Source of the DNA: a virus
IMG/VR virus record: IMGVR_UViG_3300042345_000167
Coordinates: 1 to 21,967 of that record
Direction: 5' to 3' (one strand)
Length of the DNA: 21,967 bases
Made by a program: the position numbers and the translations under genes. The notes below the pieces were generated by a model. It searched no databases, was not told the origin of the DNA, and worked only from the letters and a program-made list of their open reading frames with translations. Below are positions 1 through 10,229 of the stretch, piece after piece. Every line of letters begins with the position of its first letter. The stretch's first letter is position 1.

Positions 1-55
1 AGGCGTCATTGACTTGGATGCCGAATGGGGTTGCAAGGTTTTTCTTGATAGCCAT
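1..55 (-). CDS. 5' end of a phage virion-module gene (partial)
   Basis: Only the first 18 codons are inside the window, reading MAIKKNLATPFGIQVNDA from an ATG at 55-53. The rest lies beyond base 1. It is the next gene downstream of the tailspike in the same leftward operon, with 9 bases between the tailspike stop and this ATG; GGAAT just upstream is a weak ribosome site. Openings of this type (MAIKK...PFGI.V.DA) are common in small phage structural or tail-accessory proteins, so a virion-related role is inferred from position and style only. No domain can be assigned. Confidence 0.6.
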   Translation of the reverse strand, partial: MAIKKNLATPFGIQVNDA

Positions 56-64
56 GGTAATTCC

Positions 65-1735
65 TTATCCAAAGTACGGTTCAATATCTTCCAGCGTTAG
101 GACAAACGTCTGGTTGTCGGGATCGCTTGCGCTGGTTGAAACGTTGACCACCTGAATGACGGCAGCGTTCACCGCATCGTCCTTAGCGTAAAAGGTATAA
201 CTTTGATTGGACGGGATGGTTGAGTAAACCGGGCGCCCCCATACCGTCGTTGTGGGCTTGCAGCCATCAACCGTAGCAGCGTACACGGCGCCAGCATTGG
301 CGCTAATTGAACCAAAGTTGTACGTGACGTTAATGCGAAACTTGAGGAACGAATTGACGTTGGTTGGGGTCACGGCGCCGGTTGACGGGTCGTCCGTGTT
401 TTCCCACGTAATCATCTTCGGCCAGTTCTTGGCGATGTTGTCCTTAACCCAATAATAACTGTCGCCGGTAGCCAACTGTTCACAAATGTTCACAAACCCA
501 GCCGTTCCTGCCGTGGCATCGGAAATGGCCGTGTTGTTGCGAACGCTGATATTGGCGATCTGCGAGTTGGCGTTCAGGTAAGTATCGTCACCGGCCAAAA
601 TCACGCCGGAGAGGCTAGAAGTCACGTTGCGACGAATGAACGTGTTGTTTTCGATGTAAATGTCCGAACCGTTCAAAATGTAGATATTCGGCGGCAGCGC
701 AGCCGTTACCGACAAGTTGTCGTCAAATGTATTGTTTCGAATCGTAACGCGAGTCGTCGCATACGAAGTCGGCACTAACTGCTCGCCAACCAAAATGGTG
801 TGGACGGCGTTAGCGCGGTTAGTAAACGAGTTGCCCTCGACCAGCACGTTAGTACAGTTGGCCGAGTCAGAGGTAACGTGGGCAATTTCAAGGCAGCAAT
901 CTTTGCACTGCGAAAACTTGTTGCCGATAAACGACACGTTGGATGAACGAGCAATTACCGCTGCGGATCGAAAACTACCGTCACCCGTGGTGAATCGGTG
1001 TTTGCGAATGACGTTGTTGGCAATGACGTTATTGCAGTTCGTGCCAGAGGCTTGGTAAATGCTGTGCCGGTCGCAGTTCTCGATAGTGTTATCAAAGATG
1101 TGCGAGTCGGTCGTGTTGGGGATATGGATGCCGTAGCCAGAGCCGGACACCGTACCCGGAATATCTTTCAGAATGTTGGCGTACACCATCGCACGCGTCC
1201 ACGTTCCCGAAGGGAAAGCGTTGAGCGAGATGCCGACGTTAATCTGCGTAATGTTTAGATCATGAAACCGCGTGTTGCTAATGGTCTGCCCAGAAGCAGC
1301 ACCGATAGCCGTTTGGCCGTAACCCGAGTTGTTCTCGCCAACCAGCGTCAGGCCGTCGATTTCAATGTCATCGCAAGTGCCTACCAACTGAAAAATGTAT
1401 GCGCCAGAGGGGGCGCTTGAAAGGAACACGCGTCCCTTGCCCGTAATGCGAATACGAGTTTTGTTCGTAATTGTCAGGCTGGCATTGACCAGATAGTTGC
1501 CGTTCATCTCCAGCGTATCACCTGCCGACAACGCGGTCAGGGCGGCTTGCAAAGCAACCGTATCGTTAGCAACGCCGTTACCTACCGCGCCGTAGTCTTC
1601 CGGCGTGATGACGTTACGAATCTGCTGAAGAGTCGCCTTAACCGTCGTTCCGCTCTCAACAACCGGAATCAGGCTAGTGCCCGGAATCGGATCGGTAGCC
1701 GAGACTAATTGTGAAATCTTAACGGTCGTAGCCAT
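65..1735 (-). CDS. Tailspike / tail fibre with pectate-lyase-type beta-helix
   Basis: A 556-aa protein expected to be a receptor-binding or polysaccharide-degrading tailspike on the virion surface. Residues 1-42 form a short N-terminal module (KISQL...LIPVVESGTTVKATLQQI) like those that attach phage fibres to the tail. Residues 43-70 (EDYGAVGNGVANDTVALQAAL) match the entry strand of the Pectate_lyase_3 right-handed beta-helix family, where the usual text is DYGAvGDGvtDDTaAiq. Residues 80-430 are rich in repeated N-I-x-V-x-N-N-T/I turns typical of the stacked coils. The last ~100 residues (FRINVTYNFGSISANAGAVYAATVDG onward) look like a beta-rich trimerisation or tip domain. It starts at an ATG 4 bases from the preceding gene. 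The active site, and whether it cleaves capsule, cannot be read from sequence alone. Confidence 0.85.
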   Translation of the reverse strand: MATTVKISQLVSATDPIPGTSLIPVVESGTTVKATLQQIRNVITPEDYGAVGNGVANDTVALQAALTALSAGDTLEMNGNYLVNASLTITNKTRIRITGKGRVFLSSAPSGAYIFQLVGTCDDIEIDGLTLVGENNSGYGQTAIGAASGQTISNTRFHDLNITQINVGISLNAFPSGTWTRAMVYANILKDIPGTVSGSGYGIHIPNTTDSHIFDNTIENCDRHSIYQASGTNCNNVIANNVIRKHRFTTGDGSFRSAAVIARSSNVSFIGNKFSQCKDCCLEIAHVTSDSANCTNVLVEGNSFTNRANAVHTILVGEQLVPTSYATTRVTIRNNTFDDNLSVTAALPPNIYILNGSDIYIENNTFIRRNVTSSLSGVILAGDDTYLNANSQIANISVRNNTAISDATAGTAGFVNICEQLATGDSYYWVKDNIAKNWPKMITWENTDDPSTGAVTPTNVNSFLKFRINVTYNFGSISANAGAVYAATVDGCKPTTTVWGRPVYSTIPSNQSYTFYAKDDAVNAAVIQVVNVSTSASDPDNQTFVLTLEDIEPYFG

Positions 1736-1738
1736 TAC

Positions 1739-2101
1739 TTACTCCTTGGGGACAACGACCCAAGACTGCTTGTCTTCATCCCACGAATACATCTCGCCAT
1801 CTTCTGGCATCGGCACCGGAGCCTGCCATTGGGCATTGGCATCTAATACCCAAGACGGATACGGCTGCGGCGCTACAAAGGCGTCAATGTCAGCGCGATA
1901 AGTGTAGCCGATACCCGCGTAGTTCTTGCGAACATTGCCGTTGTAACTGGTTTGTTTCCAGTTACCGCCAAGCAACTTCTGGCAGAACGCCACGCCGATG
2001 CTTTCTACCTCGTTGCCGTTAGCGTCAGACGTATCCTTGTTGTCTACGACGATGACGCGCAGCACAACATTGTTTGAATCCAATTCAGCGAAATGTGCCA
2101 T
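1739..2101 (-). CDS. Conserved phage protein, 120 aa, function unknown
   Basis: A soluble acidic protein without signal peptide or membrane segment. It has the order MAHFAELDSNNVVLRVIVVDN at 1-21, then GVAFCQKLLGGNWKQTSYNG at about 36-55, then RKNYAGIGYTY and PYPSWVLDANAQWQAPVPMP in the C-terminal half, and ends in a Trp-rich YSWDEDKQSWVVV motif. This arrangement is one I recognise from many uncharacterised proteins of aquatic phages, where it sits beside tail-fibre genes as it does here, between the tailspike and the ParB-like protein. The many aromatic residues and short strands suggest a small beta-rich virion accessory or fibre chaperone; this is inference. The start is an ATG 9 bases downstream of the preceding stop codon. 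Confidence 0.8.
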   Translation of the reverse strand: MAHFAELDSNNVVLRVIVVDNKDTSDANGNEVESIGVAFCQKLLGGNWKQTSYNGNVRKNYAGIGYTYRADIDAFVAPQPYPSWVLDANAQWQAPVPMPEDGEMYSWDEDKQSWVVVPKE

Positions 2102-2110
2102 AACTTTTCC

Positions 2111-2488
2111 TCAATTCGGGCAAAACTCTTTGATCGTCGTGTGGGCGCATAACGCCCGTGCCTGTTTATCCGTTCGTACATGGTACGCAGAAATGTGCGA
2201 GTAACCTAATTTCACCGCTACCCACACCCTTTTGTGTCCCATATACACCCGTAATATCTCTTTCCTCAAACTCTCCTTGTCGGGCAGCGCCGGATTTGGG
2301 TCGGTCTGGTACTGCTCGTAAGGCGAGTAAACAATGATCGGATGCACCATGCCCCGCTGCTGGATGTCGGCCTTAATGACAGGCAAAAAGACTTCCGGCA
2401 GTTTGTGCATGAAGATTCCTAAATCCGATAACGCATACTCCGCATAAAACTGTGGAAAATCGTTACGCTGCGCCTTGAGTATTCTCAA
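2111..2488 (-). CDS. ParB/Srx-like fold protein, 125 aa
   Basis: Residues 34-50 (FLPVIKADIQQRGMVHP) followed by IIVY, and residues 81-100 (VYMGHKRVWVAVKLGYSHIS), reproduce the core of the ParB N-terminal / sulfiredoxin-like fold: a helix, a G-x-x-x-PIIV strand, then G-x-(K/R)-R with a following helix in which A-x-x-L-G precedes a strand. In that family the GxxR segment binds nucleotide or phosphate. Here it reads GHKR. The usual ParB HTH domain is absent, so this is not a partitioning ParB. The start is a problem: no ATG precedes the fold, and the likely start is TTG at 2488, overlapping the oxygenase gene by 26 bases. The next ATG, at 2410, would lose the first 26 residues. It may act with the neighbouring oxygenase. 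Confidence 0.65.
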   Translation of the reverse strand: MRILKAQRNDFPQFYAEYALSDLGIFMHKLPEVFLPVIKADIQQRGMVHPIIVYSPYEQYQTDPNPALPDKESLRKEILRVYMGHKRVWVAVKLGYSHISAYHVRTDKQARALCAHTTIKEFCPN

Positions 2489-3080
2489 GATGCAACGCCG
2501 TTAAACTGCTCTCGTCCCCGACGTATCCCGCTGGAAACGTGTTAAATGCCAAAGATACTCGATCATCGCCTTGCACGGTTTCTACCATGTGCGTGAGGCT
2601 TGACGGGAACAGCATCAAATCGCCAGCGCCAACCTCAAACCACCACGAATCGCTGTTGTAGAGGTTGTAGTTGTCGGTTGGCAGTTTGATCTGCTGATAG
2701 CCGTCTTTGTAAAAGTAAATCTTGTCTCGTTCACGGGCAGCCTTGAGGTAAAGCACCCCAGACACAAACGAGTTGGGATGCGCGTGTTTGTGGTGGTACT
2801 GACCGGCCTTGGTGTAGTTCAGCCACGATTGCGTCAGGCGCAGCGTAACGTCGTGTTTCGGCGCATAGATAGAGCGCAGATACTCGTTGACGCTGGCTTC
2901 GGCAAACGCCTTGAGGCTTGCCATCGTGTCGTGACGCAACACATAGCGGTCATCGCTAGTCGTGTTGCCCATGTTGCTATGCGTCGGCTGCTCGTCCACA
3001 AACGCCATTTCCTCGGCGGTGTAGTCCCGTCCAAGTTCAAACTTAGCGACAGCCGTCGGAAAGAGGTTGTATGTAATCAC
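2463..3080 (-). CDS. 2OG-Fe(II) oxygenase family protein
   Basis: A 205-aa protein of the putative 2-oxoglutarate/Fe(II) dioxygenase group often annotated TIGR02466 in phages. The double-stranded beta-helix core is visible. QSWLNYTKAGQYHHKHAHPN at 84-103 gives candidate iron ligands His99/His101. FVSGVLYL follows at 105-112. GDLMLFPSSLTHMVE at 153-167 gives the distal His164, and DRVSLAFN at 173-180 carries Arg174, the expected 2-oxoglutarate contact. Such enzymes hydroxylate protein or nucleic-acid substrates; the substrate is unknown here. The start is GTG at 3080, chosen because it forms a GTGA overlap with the stop of the 82-aa gene. Its position among fibre genes suggests action on a virion protein, but this is inferred. 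Confidence 0.85.
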   Translation of the reverse strand: MITYNLFPTAVAKFELGRDYTAEEMAFVDEQPTHSNMGNTTSDDRYVLRHDTMASLKAFAEASVNEYLRSIYAPKHDVTLRLTQSWLNYTKAGQYHHKHAHPNSFVSGVLYLKAARERDKIYFYKDGYQQIKLPTDNYNLYNSDSWWFEVGAGDLMLFPSSLTHMVETVQGDDRVSLAFNTFPAGYVGDESSLTALHLENTQGAA

Positions 3081-3321
3081 GCAACCGCCTTTTCAATCTG
3101 GGCAACGTAATCGTCAAACGCAGCCTGCTGCTCGGGTAACAGGATCGTCGGCACCGCGTCCTCAAGTTCTTTGATCTTTTCAATCGTGAACATGATTTCA
3201 TCCCACGACGGTTTGGGTCGGGGGTCTTCCCAGCGGGTAATCTCGCGGTTGCTGATTTCCCACTTTGCGCCGGGGCGAAGCAAGTGCATCGCCGTATCAA
3301 TGCCCATGAGTTGATAGGTTT

Positions 3322-3325
<4 letters not shown>
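3077..3325 (-). CDS. Conserved phage protein, 82 aa
   Basis: A small acidic helical protein. The motif DPRPKPSWDEIMFTIEKIKELED at about 34-56 is characteristic of a family found next to tail-fibre genes in many phages, and resembles small tail-fibre assembly or accessory proteins. Residues 43-80 are predicted to be two amphipathic helices. The ATG at 3325 overlaps the stop of the glycine-rich gene as ATGA, and its own TGA overlaps the GTG of the oxygenase, so all three are probably translationally coupled. No catalytic motif is visible. A fibre-assembly role is inferred from position and size only. Confidence 0.75.
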
Positions 3326-5748
<2,423 letters not shown>

Positions 5749-5751
5749 GGC

Positions 5752-6468
5752 TTAACTCACGTTGCCGTTAATAACGCAAACCGTACCTGATAAGAACAGT
5801 ATTGTCGCCACGCCTCTTGTAGCCAATGACACCGTAGCCTTGTCCGCATCCGTACCCGCGATATACGCCGTCGTAATCGTGCAAGTAATCGTGATAGCGC
5901 CCGAGGTGTTGTTGAAGATAGACACCACATCGCCAGCCGCAAATGTCGCATCGGGAATCGTGATGGAGCCAGAAGCGCCGACCTCGATGAACTTACCCAC
6001 ATCGCCGGTAGCCAACGAATACGAAGTCGTCTTAGCCGATCCAGACTGCGGGATGTTGCGGAAACCAACGCTGAAGTTCTCATCCGGCAGCGTCACGGTA
6101 CGCGCAGCAGACGGGCCGCTAAACGTAATGACTTGCGTAAATACCGGCACCGTTGTGTTGGCATCCGGCAGCGTCATCGTGCGGCTGGCAGATAACGTCG
6201 TCGGGGTCAGCGTGACAGCATACGAACTCGTACCGCCAGCGCGACCAGCCAACACCACCGCGTCCTGCGTAGCAGCAGCCTCAGAGCGTACCGCACTCGC
6301 AGCGCGGAACGTCTGAGCAGCGGTAAAGGTATTTGCCGTGCCGGTGACAAGACCGAGCAAGTTAGTGCCGGTCAGTTTGTAGTTAGCGCCGGAGCGAGCA
6401 ATGACGTATTCGTCTCCTGCTTGCGCCGGGGCGCCAGATGCTAATGCACTAATCTTTGTGTCGGCCAT
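5752..6468 (-). CDS. Tail-fibre-like structural protein, 238 aa
   Basis: The N-terminus (MADTKISALASG....AGDEYVIARSGANYKLTGTNL) has the same plan as the N-terminus of the 556-aa tailspike, suggesting a shared attachment module. Residues 45-58 (TANTFTAAQTFRAA) are a typical fibre-shaft phrase. Two related strand motifs, TMTLPDANTTVPVF and TVTLPDENFSVGF, follow at about 97-134. The C-terminal part (FIEVGASGSITIPDATFAAG, then SIFNNTSGAITITC) resembles the small beta-sandwich heads found in many phage fibre and neck-decoration proteins. It is probably a virion surface protein that connects to or partners the adjacent glycine-rich adhesin, 3 bases downstream. The start is an ATG that fits this module exactly. 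Confidence 0.8.
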   Translation of the reverse strand: MADTKISALASGAPAQAGDEYVIARSGANYKLTGTNLLGLVTGTANTFTAAQTFRAASAVRSEAAATQDAVVLAGRAGGTSSYAVTLTPTTLSASRTMTLPDANTTVPVFTQVITFSGPSAARTVTLPDENFSVGFRNIPQSGSAKTTSYSLATGDVGKFIEVGASGSITIPDATFAAGDVVSIFNNTSGAITITCTITTAYIAGTDADKATVSLATRGVATILFLSGTVCVINGNVS

Positions 6469-6471
6469 GAT

Positions 6472-6645
6472 TTACTCCAATTCGATCTTGCTGCTGTCTT
6501 CAAGCAGCACAAATGAGTCGTCTTCAAGCAACAAGAAGTTACCACTGGGCGGCGTCGGGGCAGTTGCTTGTTTCCCCAAAGCAATGGCGGAGCCTAGCCC
6601 TACGGCTACTCCATTCTGCACAGCAACGCCGTAAAAAGCGCCCAT
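6472..6645 (-). CDS. Small phage protein, 57 aa
   Basis: The ATG at 6645 shares bases with the stop of the 100-aa gene (TAATG), and the stop lies 3 bases before the ATG of the fibre-like gene, so it fills the gap exactly. The N-terminal half is hydrophobic and small-residue rich (GVAVQNGVAVGLGSAIALG at 6-24), which could be a membrane-interacting or beta-strand segment. The C-terminus is acidic with an imperfect repeat (LLLEDDSFVLLEDSS, about 38-52). Short acidic LLLEDD-type tails are seen in small proteins beside phage fibre genes. The function is unknown. Confidence 0.7.
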   Translation of the reverse strand: MGAFYGVAVQNGVAVGLGSAIALGKQATAPTPPSGNFLLLEDDSFVLLEDSSKIELE

Positions 6646-6947
6646 TAGTTTCCGCTAATCGGCTTGGCGTACAAAGTGCCGCTAGAAGAAACCTGAATCG
6701 CTGATACGCGCCAAGGACCGCCTGTCCCTTGCGGTACAGAAAACGGAATCGGCACGTTAGCAGGAATCGGCGTGCTGCTAGTCGTTGCAGTCACCCCGTT
6801 GCCGATGGTCACATAGGCGTCGCTTGTCGTCCAAACCAACAAAGCCTGAACGCCAGCGTCCCAAGTTCCCGTAGACCCGGCAGTGCCAGAATAAGAGGCA
6901 GTCTTGGCCGGGAACAGACTGTCGTCTAACGGAATAAGTAATTGCAT
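6645..6947 (-). CDS. Conserved phage structural-module protein, 100 aa
   Basis: A Ser/Thr/Gly-rich, probably all-beta protein. The central phrase AYVTIGNGVTATTSSTPIPANVPIPF and the terminal PWRVSAIQVSSSGTLYAKPISGN form a pattern I have seen in uncharacterised proteins of phage head-tail regions. There is no signal peptide or catalytic motif. It starts at an ATG 10 bases after the ferritin-like gene and is coupled through TAATG to the 57-aa gene. Its composition and position between portal-side genes and fibre genes suggest a small virion or decoration protein; this is inference. Confidence 0.75.
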   Translation of the reverse strand: MQLLIPLDDSLFPAKTASYSGTAGSTGTWDAGVQALLVWTTSDAYVTIGNGVTATTSSTPIPANVPIPFSVPQGTGGPWRVSAIQVSSSGTLYAKPISGN

Positions 6948-6957
6948 CGTCTATACC

Positions 6958-7320
6958 TCAAGCCAAGAATTTCAGTTTGTAAATCGTAGACAGATATAAG
7001 CCAAATATGGCATCTAACAGGTTTTGCAGCGTCGTGTCGTCTTTACTGACGACTTTATACCGCATTTCCTCAAGTTCCTTAAGTTCCTTTTCCAAAAAGT
7101 CAAGTACGTTGTTTGACTTCTGGGCAGATGCGAGGGCAATCGGGCCGATCAGCCCGTGCCGACCCTGATACGCCTCGGCAAAGTCGTCTGCGAGGGGAAT
7201 AATGCCCTCGTAGAACTTCTGTAGCGCCTTGTGCTTGGCGTAGTTACGGGTATTCAAATGCGTAGAATGGGTCACATCCCGCGCTAAAAATAGCCGTCCG
7301 ATAAAGACTTCGCAGGTCAT
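6958..7320 (-). CDS. Ferritin-like (DUF5856-type) protein, 120 aa
   Basis: An all-helical protein. Residues 9-52 (FIGRLFLARDVTHSTHLNTR onward to DDFAEAYQG) resemble the first two helices of Dps/ferritin-like proteins, with His17, His21 and a second-helix D-x-x-E (DDFAE) spaced as in that fold. Residues 60-100 form two further helices. The group resembles the Pfam family DUF5856, common in phages and of unknown function. Whether it binds metal is open, since a full di-iron set cannot be confirmed. Its ATG overlaps the stop of the portal gene (ATGA), so it is made together with the portal, and a virion or DNA-protection role is conceivable. Confidence 0.65.
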   Translation of the reverse strand: MTCEVFIGRLFLARDVTHSTHLNTRNYAKHKALQKFYEGIIPLADDFAEAYQGRHGLIGPIALASAQKSNNVLDFLEKELKELEEMRYKVVSKDDTTLQNLLDAIFGLYLSTIYKLKFLA

Positions 7321-9500
7321 TGCGGCGGTAACTCCATCGGCATTTGCGGTGGCATTTCCATCGGCATTTCAGCCTCTCTAGGGGCCGGGGCTACAAGGTC
7401 ATTAGAGGACAGCATCCCGCTAATTGTGCCCATTACGATGTCTTGAATCTGCTCTTCGGACATGCCCGCCTGAACCGCGCTGATACGCTTGGTTTCGGCG
7501 TCATACGCCTTGATCTGCGCTTCCTGCTCCTTGATTCGCAGTTCCGTCGCTTCCATAGACTGCGAGACGTTCTGAAGCATCTGGAACATCTGATCCATCT
7601 CAGCGCCCATCGCTTCAATCTGCTGATTAGCAGCCTGCAACGCTGGGTCTTCGTCAGGATCGGAGAGCAACTTCGGATCAATCGTCTTAGCAAGACGCTT
7701 GGCAATTTCCTGCGCACCCGGCCAATCCATGTTCTTGACGAACAGGTCGCCTGCCACACCCCAAAGGTTTGGGTTGGCTTGCAGGATTTGCGACATCGCG
7801 TCCATCGCCTCTTGGCGCTTGGTCATGTAGGACGGGCCAGTCGTGACGGCTACGTCGTACTTACCAACGGACGGGTTGTAGATCTTCTCGATGACTACGC
7901 CAGCCTGATCCATCAACTTGCGGACAGGCTCTTGCTGCATAGGGTCAATACGCACCGTCGAGGTTTCCCCGTCGATGCCGATGATGCGAGCGATACGCTG
8001 GGTATCGTAAATCTTCGGAATCAAGTCAACGAGTTGACGCGTAACGTAGCGGATAGCGCGGGCAAGGTTATCTACGTAATGATATGACCCCGTATCGCCC
8101 TGACGTTCACGCGCCAATATGGCCCGACCCGAGCGCTCGTTAGACGTGGCGCCAAGGCTAGAGTCATAGTAGCCCGTCGTAGACTTAATGTCGTCCGACG
8201 CGCCCATCTTAGCCTGAATAAGCCCCGTTTGTGCAAGGGGTGGGGCGGCACGTTGGGGCAGCGGCAGCATGTTGCCAGCGCCGTCCGTAACGTCAGGATT
8301 GACCTCCAAATACGGCCAGTTCTGGGTATTGGCGGTCTTCCACTGATGCTCGTATCCCTCGAACTGCCCACCGTAGCCGATAAACGGCGCTTTGGGGGCC
8401 AAGGCAAGCATTTCCGCCTCTTGGGATACCCAGTAGTTGTACATGCGCTGCGCGTCTTTAGCGTTACGCACAAGGCCGCTGATGTAGATACGGCCTTCTA
8501 CTTCGTATTCGTTGCCGACCACGCGGACAACCGGAATAGACTTACCCGGCCACTCCTGCTCTTCCAGCACCTCATAGCCGTTCGTCTTCATCCACTTAAT
8601 CTTGCGGATGTCTACGTCACGGGTGCGAACAGGGGCGAGGCCCATGGCCTCCATCTGCGCGGCTTCGGGCGAGTCGGCGTAGGCGGTCATGCCGCCCGGA
8701 TACAGGTTTAACTTCGCTTTTTCATAGTAAGCGTAGAAGTATTCCGCAATCCGTACTGAATCGTCGGTAATCCACTGCGCCAGATTCTCGTCACCAATAC
8801 CACGGCTCTGGATCGACGAGATGGGTTCGGCGTCAGGAAAATGACGCTCAAACTCCTCACGGGGCATGTCCTCGGTTATGAAACACCATTCTGCATCGGC
8901 TCCGCACGGGTCTTGGATATGCGGGTCCATATATACCGAGAACGAGTTACGAACGCGAGCAATACGGATGTCTTGGTCAAACGAATCCGGGTCGCAATAC
9001 TCGGTCAAAATGCGGATATAGCCTTCGCCATACGTGACCTGATTCTCACAGGCGGTGTCGTAGGCAACGTCGGCATCCGAAATGTACTCGATATGCCGGA
9101 CGATACCGTCAAACACCTCGGCAACTTCAATGTCTGCCTTGTCATCAACCGGGATAACCTTACCCGCAGGTCGGTTCTGGCGCTGGTCGTTCGTGACCTG
9201 CCGGACGTGCTGGGGCAGTTTGTTGATGGTGAGGCAAGGACGAGCGTTAATCGTCTGACCCTGCACTGCGCCACGGGTGGCTAAGACTTCCTGCGGCCAC
9301 TGCCAGCGGTTATCTGGAGAACCCGCCATAAAGCGCAGGTCGTCCAGTTCGCTGTCCCGAGACTCGCTATAAGCCGTCAGGGACAACTGCATCCGGGTAC
9401 GCGCTTGAGCGAGGATATCGCCCGTACTACGCGCACGGCGGCTCTCGGGCGTATTAGCCACCTGAGCCGCGCCCTTCATCCCTGTCGGGTCTTTAGCCAT
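7317..9500 (-). CDS. Portal protein, P22-type
   Basis: The 727-aa product is nearly the same length as the P22 portal, the dodecameric ring at one capsid vertex through which DNA enters and leaves and to which the tail attaches. Supporting segments are FMAGSPDNRWQWPQEV at about 57-72, then INARPCLTINKLPQHVRQVTND and RQNRPAGKVIPVDD near 85-125, the YGEGYIRI strand near 155, FSVYMDPHIQDPCGADAEWCF near 188, and GYYDSSLGATSNERSGRAI near 445. The long helix near 640-690 (rich in Q/E/K with IEAMGAEMDQMFQML) would be the C-terminal barrel-type region, and the end is Met/Pro-rich. The ATG at 9500 overlaps the stop of the 45-aa gene as TAATG. Confidence 0.93.
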   Translation of the reverse strand: MAKDPTGMKGAAQVANTPESRRARSTGDILAQARTRMQLSLTAYSESRDSELDDLRFMAGSPDNRWQWPQEVLATRGAVQGQTINARPCLTINKLPQHVRQVTNDQRQNRPAGKVIPVDDKADIEVAEVFDGIVRHIEYISDADVAYDTACENQVTYGEGYIRILTEYCDPDSFDQDIRIARVRNSFSVYMDPHIQDPCGADAEWCFITEDMPREEFERHFPDAEPISSIQSRGIGDENLAQWITDDSVRIAEYFYAYYEKAKLNLYPGGMTAYADSPEAAQMEAMGLAPVRTRDVDIRKIKWMKTNGYEVLEEQEWPGKSIPVVRVVGNEYEVEGRIYISGLVRNAKDAQRMYNYWVSQEAEMLALAPKAPFIGYGGQFEGYEHQWKTANTQNWPYLEVNPDVTDGAGNMLPLPQRAAPPLAQTGLIQAKMGASDDIKSTTGYYDSSLGATSNERSGRAILARERQGDTGSYHYVDNLARAIRYVTRQLVDLIPKIYDTQRIARIIGIDGETSTVRIDPMQQEPVRKLMDQAGVVIEKIYNPSVGKYDVAVTTGPSYMTKRQEAMDAMSQILQANPNLWGVAGDLFVKNMDWPGAQEIAKRLAKTIDPKLLSDPDEDPALQAANQQIEAMGAEMDQMFQMLQNVSQSMEATELRIKEQEAQIKAYDAETKRISAVQAGMSEEQIQDIVMGTISGMLSSNDLVAPAPREAEMPMEMPPQMPMELPPQ

Positions 9501-9637
9501 TACTTGCCCTTCTTACCGGCTTTACGCTTAACCGAATACGCGATGGCAACAGCCTGCTTAACGGGCTTGCCAGCCTTCACTTCAGCGCGAATGTTCTTGC
9601 GAAAAGCCCCCTTAGAGGCGGACTTTACGAGAGGCAT
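9500..9637 (-). CDS. Small basic protein, 45 aa
   Basis: The protein starts [20 protein letters not shown] and continues with [16 protein letters not shown] and a Lys/Gly tail. It is strongly basic. The phrase GKPxKQAxAIAYSxKR is a familiar signature of tiny proteins encoded beside phage portals. Both ends are locked by TAATG junctions with the 61-aa gene upstream and the portal downstream, which is strong support despite the small size. A nucleic-acid-binding role is suggested only by charge. Confidence 0.8.
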   Translation of the reverse strand: MPLVKSASKGAFRKNIRAEVKAGKPVKQAVAIAYSVKRKAGKKGK

Positions 9638-9822
9638 TAACGCATACCCCGTTTCATCGGAGTCGGTCGAAAATCAACCGCAGTGCGGATCATGTCCTCG
9701 TTAACGCGCTTTGGCATACGCGGAGCAGGCATACGGGGCTTCTGCATCCGGCTGTTTTGGATCATGTCACCGACTGTTGCGCCGGGAGACACGCCGATTG
9801 GTCCGGGTCGTCTGTTGTACAT
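9637..9822 (-). CDS. Small basic Pro/Met-rich protein, 61 aa
   Basis: The sequence is low-complexity and basic, rich in Pro, Met and Arg, and probably disordered. The segment [10 protein letters not shown] at about 15-24 and the terminal [13 protein letters not shown] correspond to PTVGDLIKNS and IKTWTDYKPTVKG in the 73-aa neighbour, so the two look like diverged tandem copies. It lies 5 bases downstream of that gene. The junction with the 45-aa gene is TAATG. The function is unknown; it may be a short virion-associated or portal-accessory peptide. Confidence 0.7.
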   Translation of the reverse strand: MYNRRPGPIGVSPGATVGDMIQNSRMQKPRMPAPRMPKRVNEDMIRTAVDFRPTPMKRGMR

Positions 9823-9827
9823 AAGGA

Positions 9828-10049
9828 TTACTTCTTTTTTCCTTTAACAGTCGGTTTGTAGTCCGTCCAAGTCTTAATTAAGCCACTAGCATCCGGCATC
9901 GGAGCGGGCTTAACGCTTGGCTTAGGAATATCAGGCATTTTGGCCGCTTGTTGGGAATTTTTAATCAAATCTCCGACGGTTGGCATTTTTGCGGGGCTTG
10001 CGTTTGCCATCCCCTTTTCGAGCAACTTTTTTCTCTGCTCTGCGTTCAT
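9828..10049 (-). CDS. Small basic protein, 73 aa, paralogue of the 61-aa neighbour
   Basis: The N-terminal helix (MNAEQRKKLLEKGM) is followed by PTVGDLIKNS, a Pro/Lys-rich linker (MPDIPKPSVKPAPMPD) and IKTWTDYKPTVKGKKK. The framework TVGD-I-NS ... I-T--D-(K/R)PT is shared with the 61-aa protein. It is Lys-rich and ends in KGKKK. There is no catalytic motif. It lies in the string of small basic genes between the terminase and portal, suggesting a packaging, head or DNA-binding role; this is inference. Confidence 0.7.
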   Translation of the reverse strand: MNAEQRKKLLEKGMANASPAKMPTVGDLIKNSQQAAKMPDIPKPSVKPAPMPDASGLIKTWTDYKPTVKGKKK

Positions 10050-10054
10050 GCTTT

Positions 10055-10228
10055 TTAGCCTTTTTTGGAGGATTTGGCGGGTTTTCGGGCGGTAAGGGCT
10101 GACTTTCTGAAATTGGCAGCCGTTGGAGCGCCCTTAGAACCCGGTTTACGCATCTTTTCGCCCGATCCCGCAGCGATTCGAGCGCGTTTAGCATGAATAT
10201 TTGCATAGAGACCCTTTTTTGCAGCCAT
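10055..10228 (-). CDS. Small basic protein, 57 aa (MAAKKGLYANIHAKR family)
   Basis: The reading frame gives MAAKKGLYANIHAKRARIAA, then GSGEKMRKPGSKGAPTAANF, then a Lys/Arg tail ending AKSSKKG. GLYANIHAKRxRIAAGSGEKMRKPGSKGAP is a phrase I recognise from small phage proteins beside terminases. A longer overlapping frame (9961-10242) is a shadow of it. The ATG at 10228 lies 1 base after the stop of the 86-aa gene. The protein is highly basic with no cysteine. DNA or RNA binding is suggested by charge only. Confidence 0.8.
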   Translation of the reverse strand: MAAKKGLYANIHAKRARIAAGSGEKMRKPGSKGAPTAANFRKSALTARKPAKSSKKG

Positions 10229-10229
10229 T

